Positions 63,811 to 64,000 of a DNA stretch of 64,000 nt are shown here, piece after piece (position 1 is the stretch's first letter; each line of letters starts with the position of its first letter). The stretch is from Rhodococcus sp. KRD162. GTDB lineage: Bacteria; Actinomycetota; Actinomycetes; Mycobacteriales; Mycobacteriaceae. The notes under the pieces are model-generated. The model searched no databases and had not been told where the DNA came from. It saw nothing but the letters and a program-made list of their open reading frames with translations. The stretch covers positions 316,972 to 380,971 of the forward strand of contig NZ_JABFAU010000003.1 of the NCBI RefSeq assembly GCF_017168335.1, in the 5' to 3' direction. Made by a program: the position numbers and the translations under genes.

Positions 63811-63811
63811 C

Positions 63812-64000
63812 TCAGGTGCCCAGCGTGCGGTAGCGGCCGAATCGGTTCCGAACCCGGGTGGCGGCGTCGACGGTGGACAACTCGCGTAGTTCGCGGGCAA
63901 TGGCATCGGCGACTCGTACGGAGAATGCAGCTGGTTCGTCGGCGGCATCGGGGAGTTCGGGGACGATGGCGTCGACGATGTGCTCGCGCAGCAGATCGAC
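63812..64000 (-). CDS. C-terminal fragment of an acyl-CoA carboxylase carboxyltransferase (AccD3-like), cut by right edge
   Basis: Only the last 62 codons are present: VDLLREHIVDAIVPELPDAA, then DEPAAFSVRVADAIARELRE and RVRNRFGRYRTLGT. A C-terminus of the type REH-x-VD-x-I(V)...RYR-x-LG is usual for AccD-like carboxyltransferases. In M. tuberculosis accD3 (Rv0904c) follows prrA, so gene order agrees, here after an 8 kb insertion. Subunit class is uncertain. Confidence 0.55.
   Translation of the reverse strand, partial: VDLLREHIVDAIVPELPDAADEPAAFSVRVADAIARELRELSTVDAATRVRNRFGRYRTLGT

Overview
The window is GC-rich actinobacterial DNA, almost certainly Rhodococcus or a close relative in the Mycobacteriales. 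Supporting signs are many GTG starts, 4-base ATGA/GTGA stop-start overlaps, an rpfA gene behind a ydaO-type RNA leader, sepH, a CspB-like protein with a C-terminal extension, an Eis-type acetyltransferase and PrrA/PrrB. From about 11 kb to 55 kb the gene order follows, with insertions, what I recall of the Mycobacterium tuberculosis segment Rv0858c-Rv0904c: dapC, ercc3/XPB, rpfA, cspB, DUF2771, MFS, DUF3027, DUF2530, MarR, TrmH, DUF2537, sepH, serC, citA, gltA, prrB/prrA, accD3. This is chromosomal core with accessory insertions, not a plasmid or phage. I saw no insertion sequence, CRISPR array, rRNA or tRNA.

Layout. 0-4.9 kb: an ANTAR-like fragment, an XRE-cupin regulator, an RluA-type pseudouridine synthase, the ohrR-ohr-oxidoreductase peroxide operon, and a siderophore-binding lipoprotein behind an IdeR-like box. 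4.9-8.9 kb: metE under a cobalamin riboswitch, divergent from a DAHP synthase with a Tyr-Phe-Trp-Phe leader peptide and attenuator. 8.9-18.3 kb: AlkB-like dioxygenase, VOC protein, dapC plus an AraC regulator, an LLM oxidoreductase, a DUF3239-like protein, and the XPB helicase with its helicase-associated partner. 18.3-20.7 kb: rpfA with a c-di-AMP riboswitch and a distant Crp/GlxR site, YccF, and cspB. 20.7-32 kb: DUF2771, MFS, glutaminyl cyclase, DUF3027, a sacsin-like ATPase, PAP2, a purine permease, and MarR-MFS.

32-38.3 kb is a compact signalling block: a LuxR-type two-component pair with an ABC-2 exporter on one strand, facing a membrane protein and a second LuxR-type pair on the other, with an inverted repeat between them. 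38.3-46.4 kb: Eis-like acetyltransferase, TrmH, DUF2537, DUF6928, sepH, rhomboid-like protein, serC, and citA divergent from pdxH. 46.4-52.5 kb: MFS, aldose epimerase and sugar kinase in one overlapping run, then gltA, a nitrilase-family amidase and an FKBP. 52.5-55.8 kb: a 2OG-Fe(II) oxygenase, prrBA and a small unknown protein.

55.9-63.3 kb separates prrA from the accD3-like gene at the right edge: photolyase, EamA transporter, propionyl-CoA-synthetase-type ligase, a haem-molybdopterin membrane oxidoreductase with a partner, a TetR repressor and a methyltransferase. The two promoters of the redox/methyltransferase/TetR block carry nearly identical palindromes, so the block looks like one TetR regulon.

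The densest regulatory content is in RNA leaders (metE, the DAHP synthase gene, rpfA, possibly cspB) and in the TetR and two-component blocks. I found no strong evidence for a wholly new multi-gene system. The best leads are the aromatic leader attenuator, the twin TetR operators, the probable dual Sec/Tat molybdoprotein, and a possible AUC start codon.
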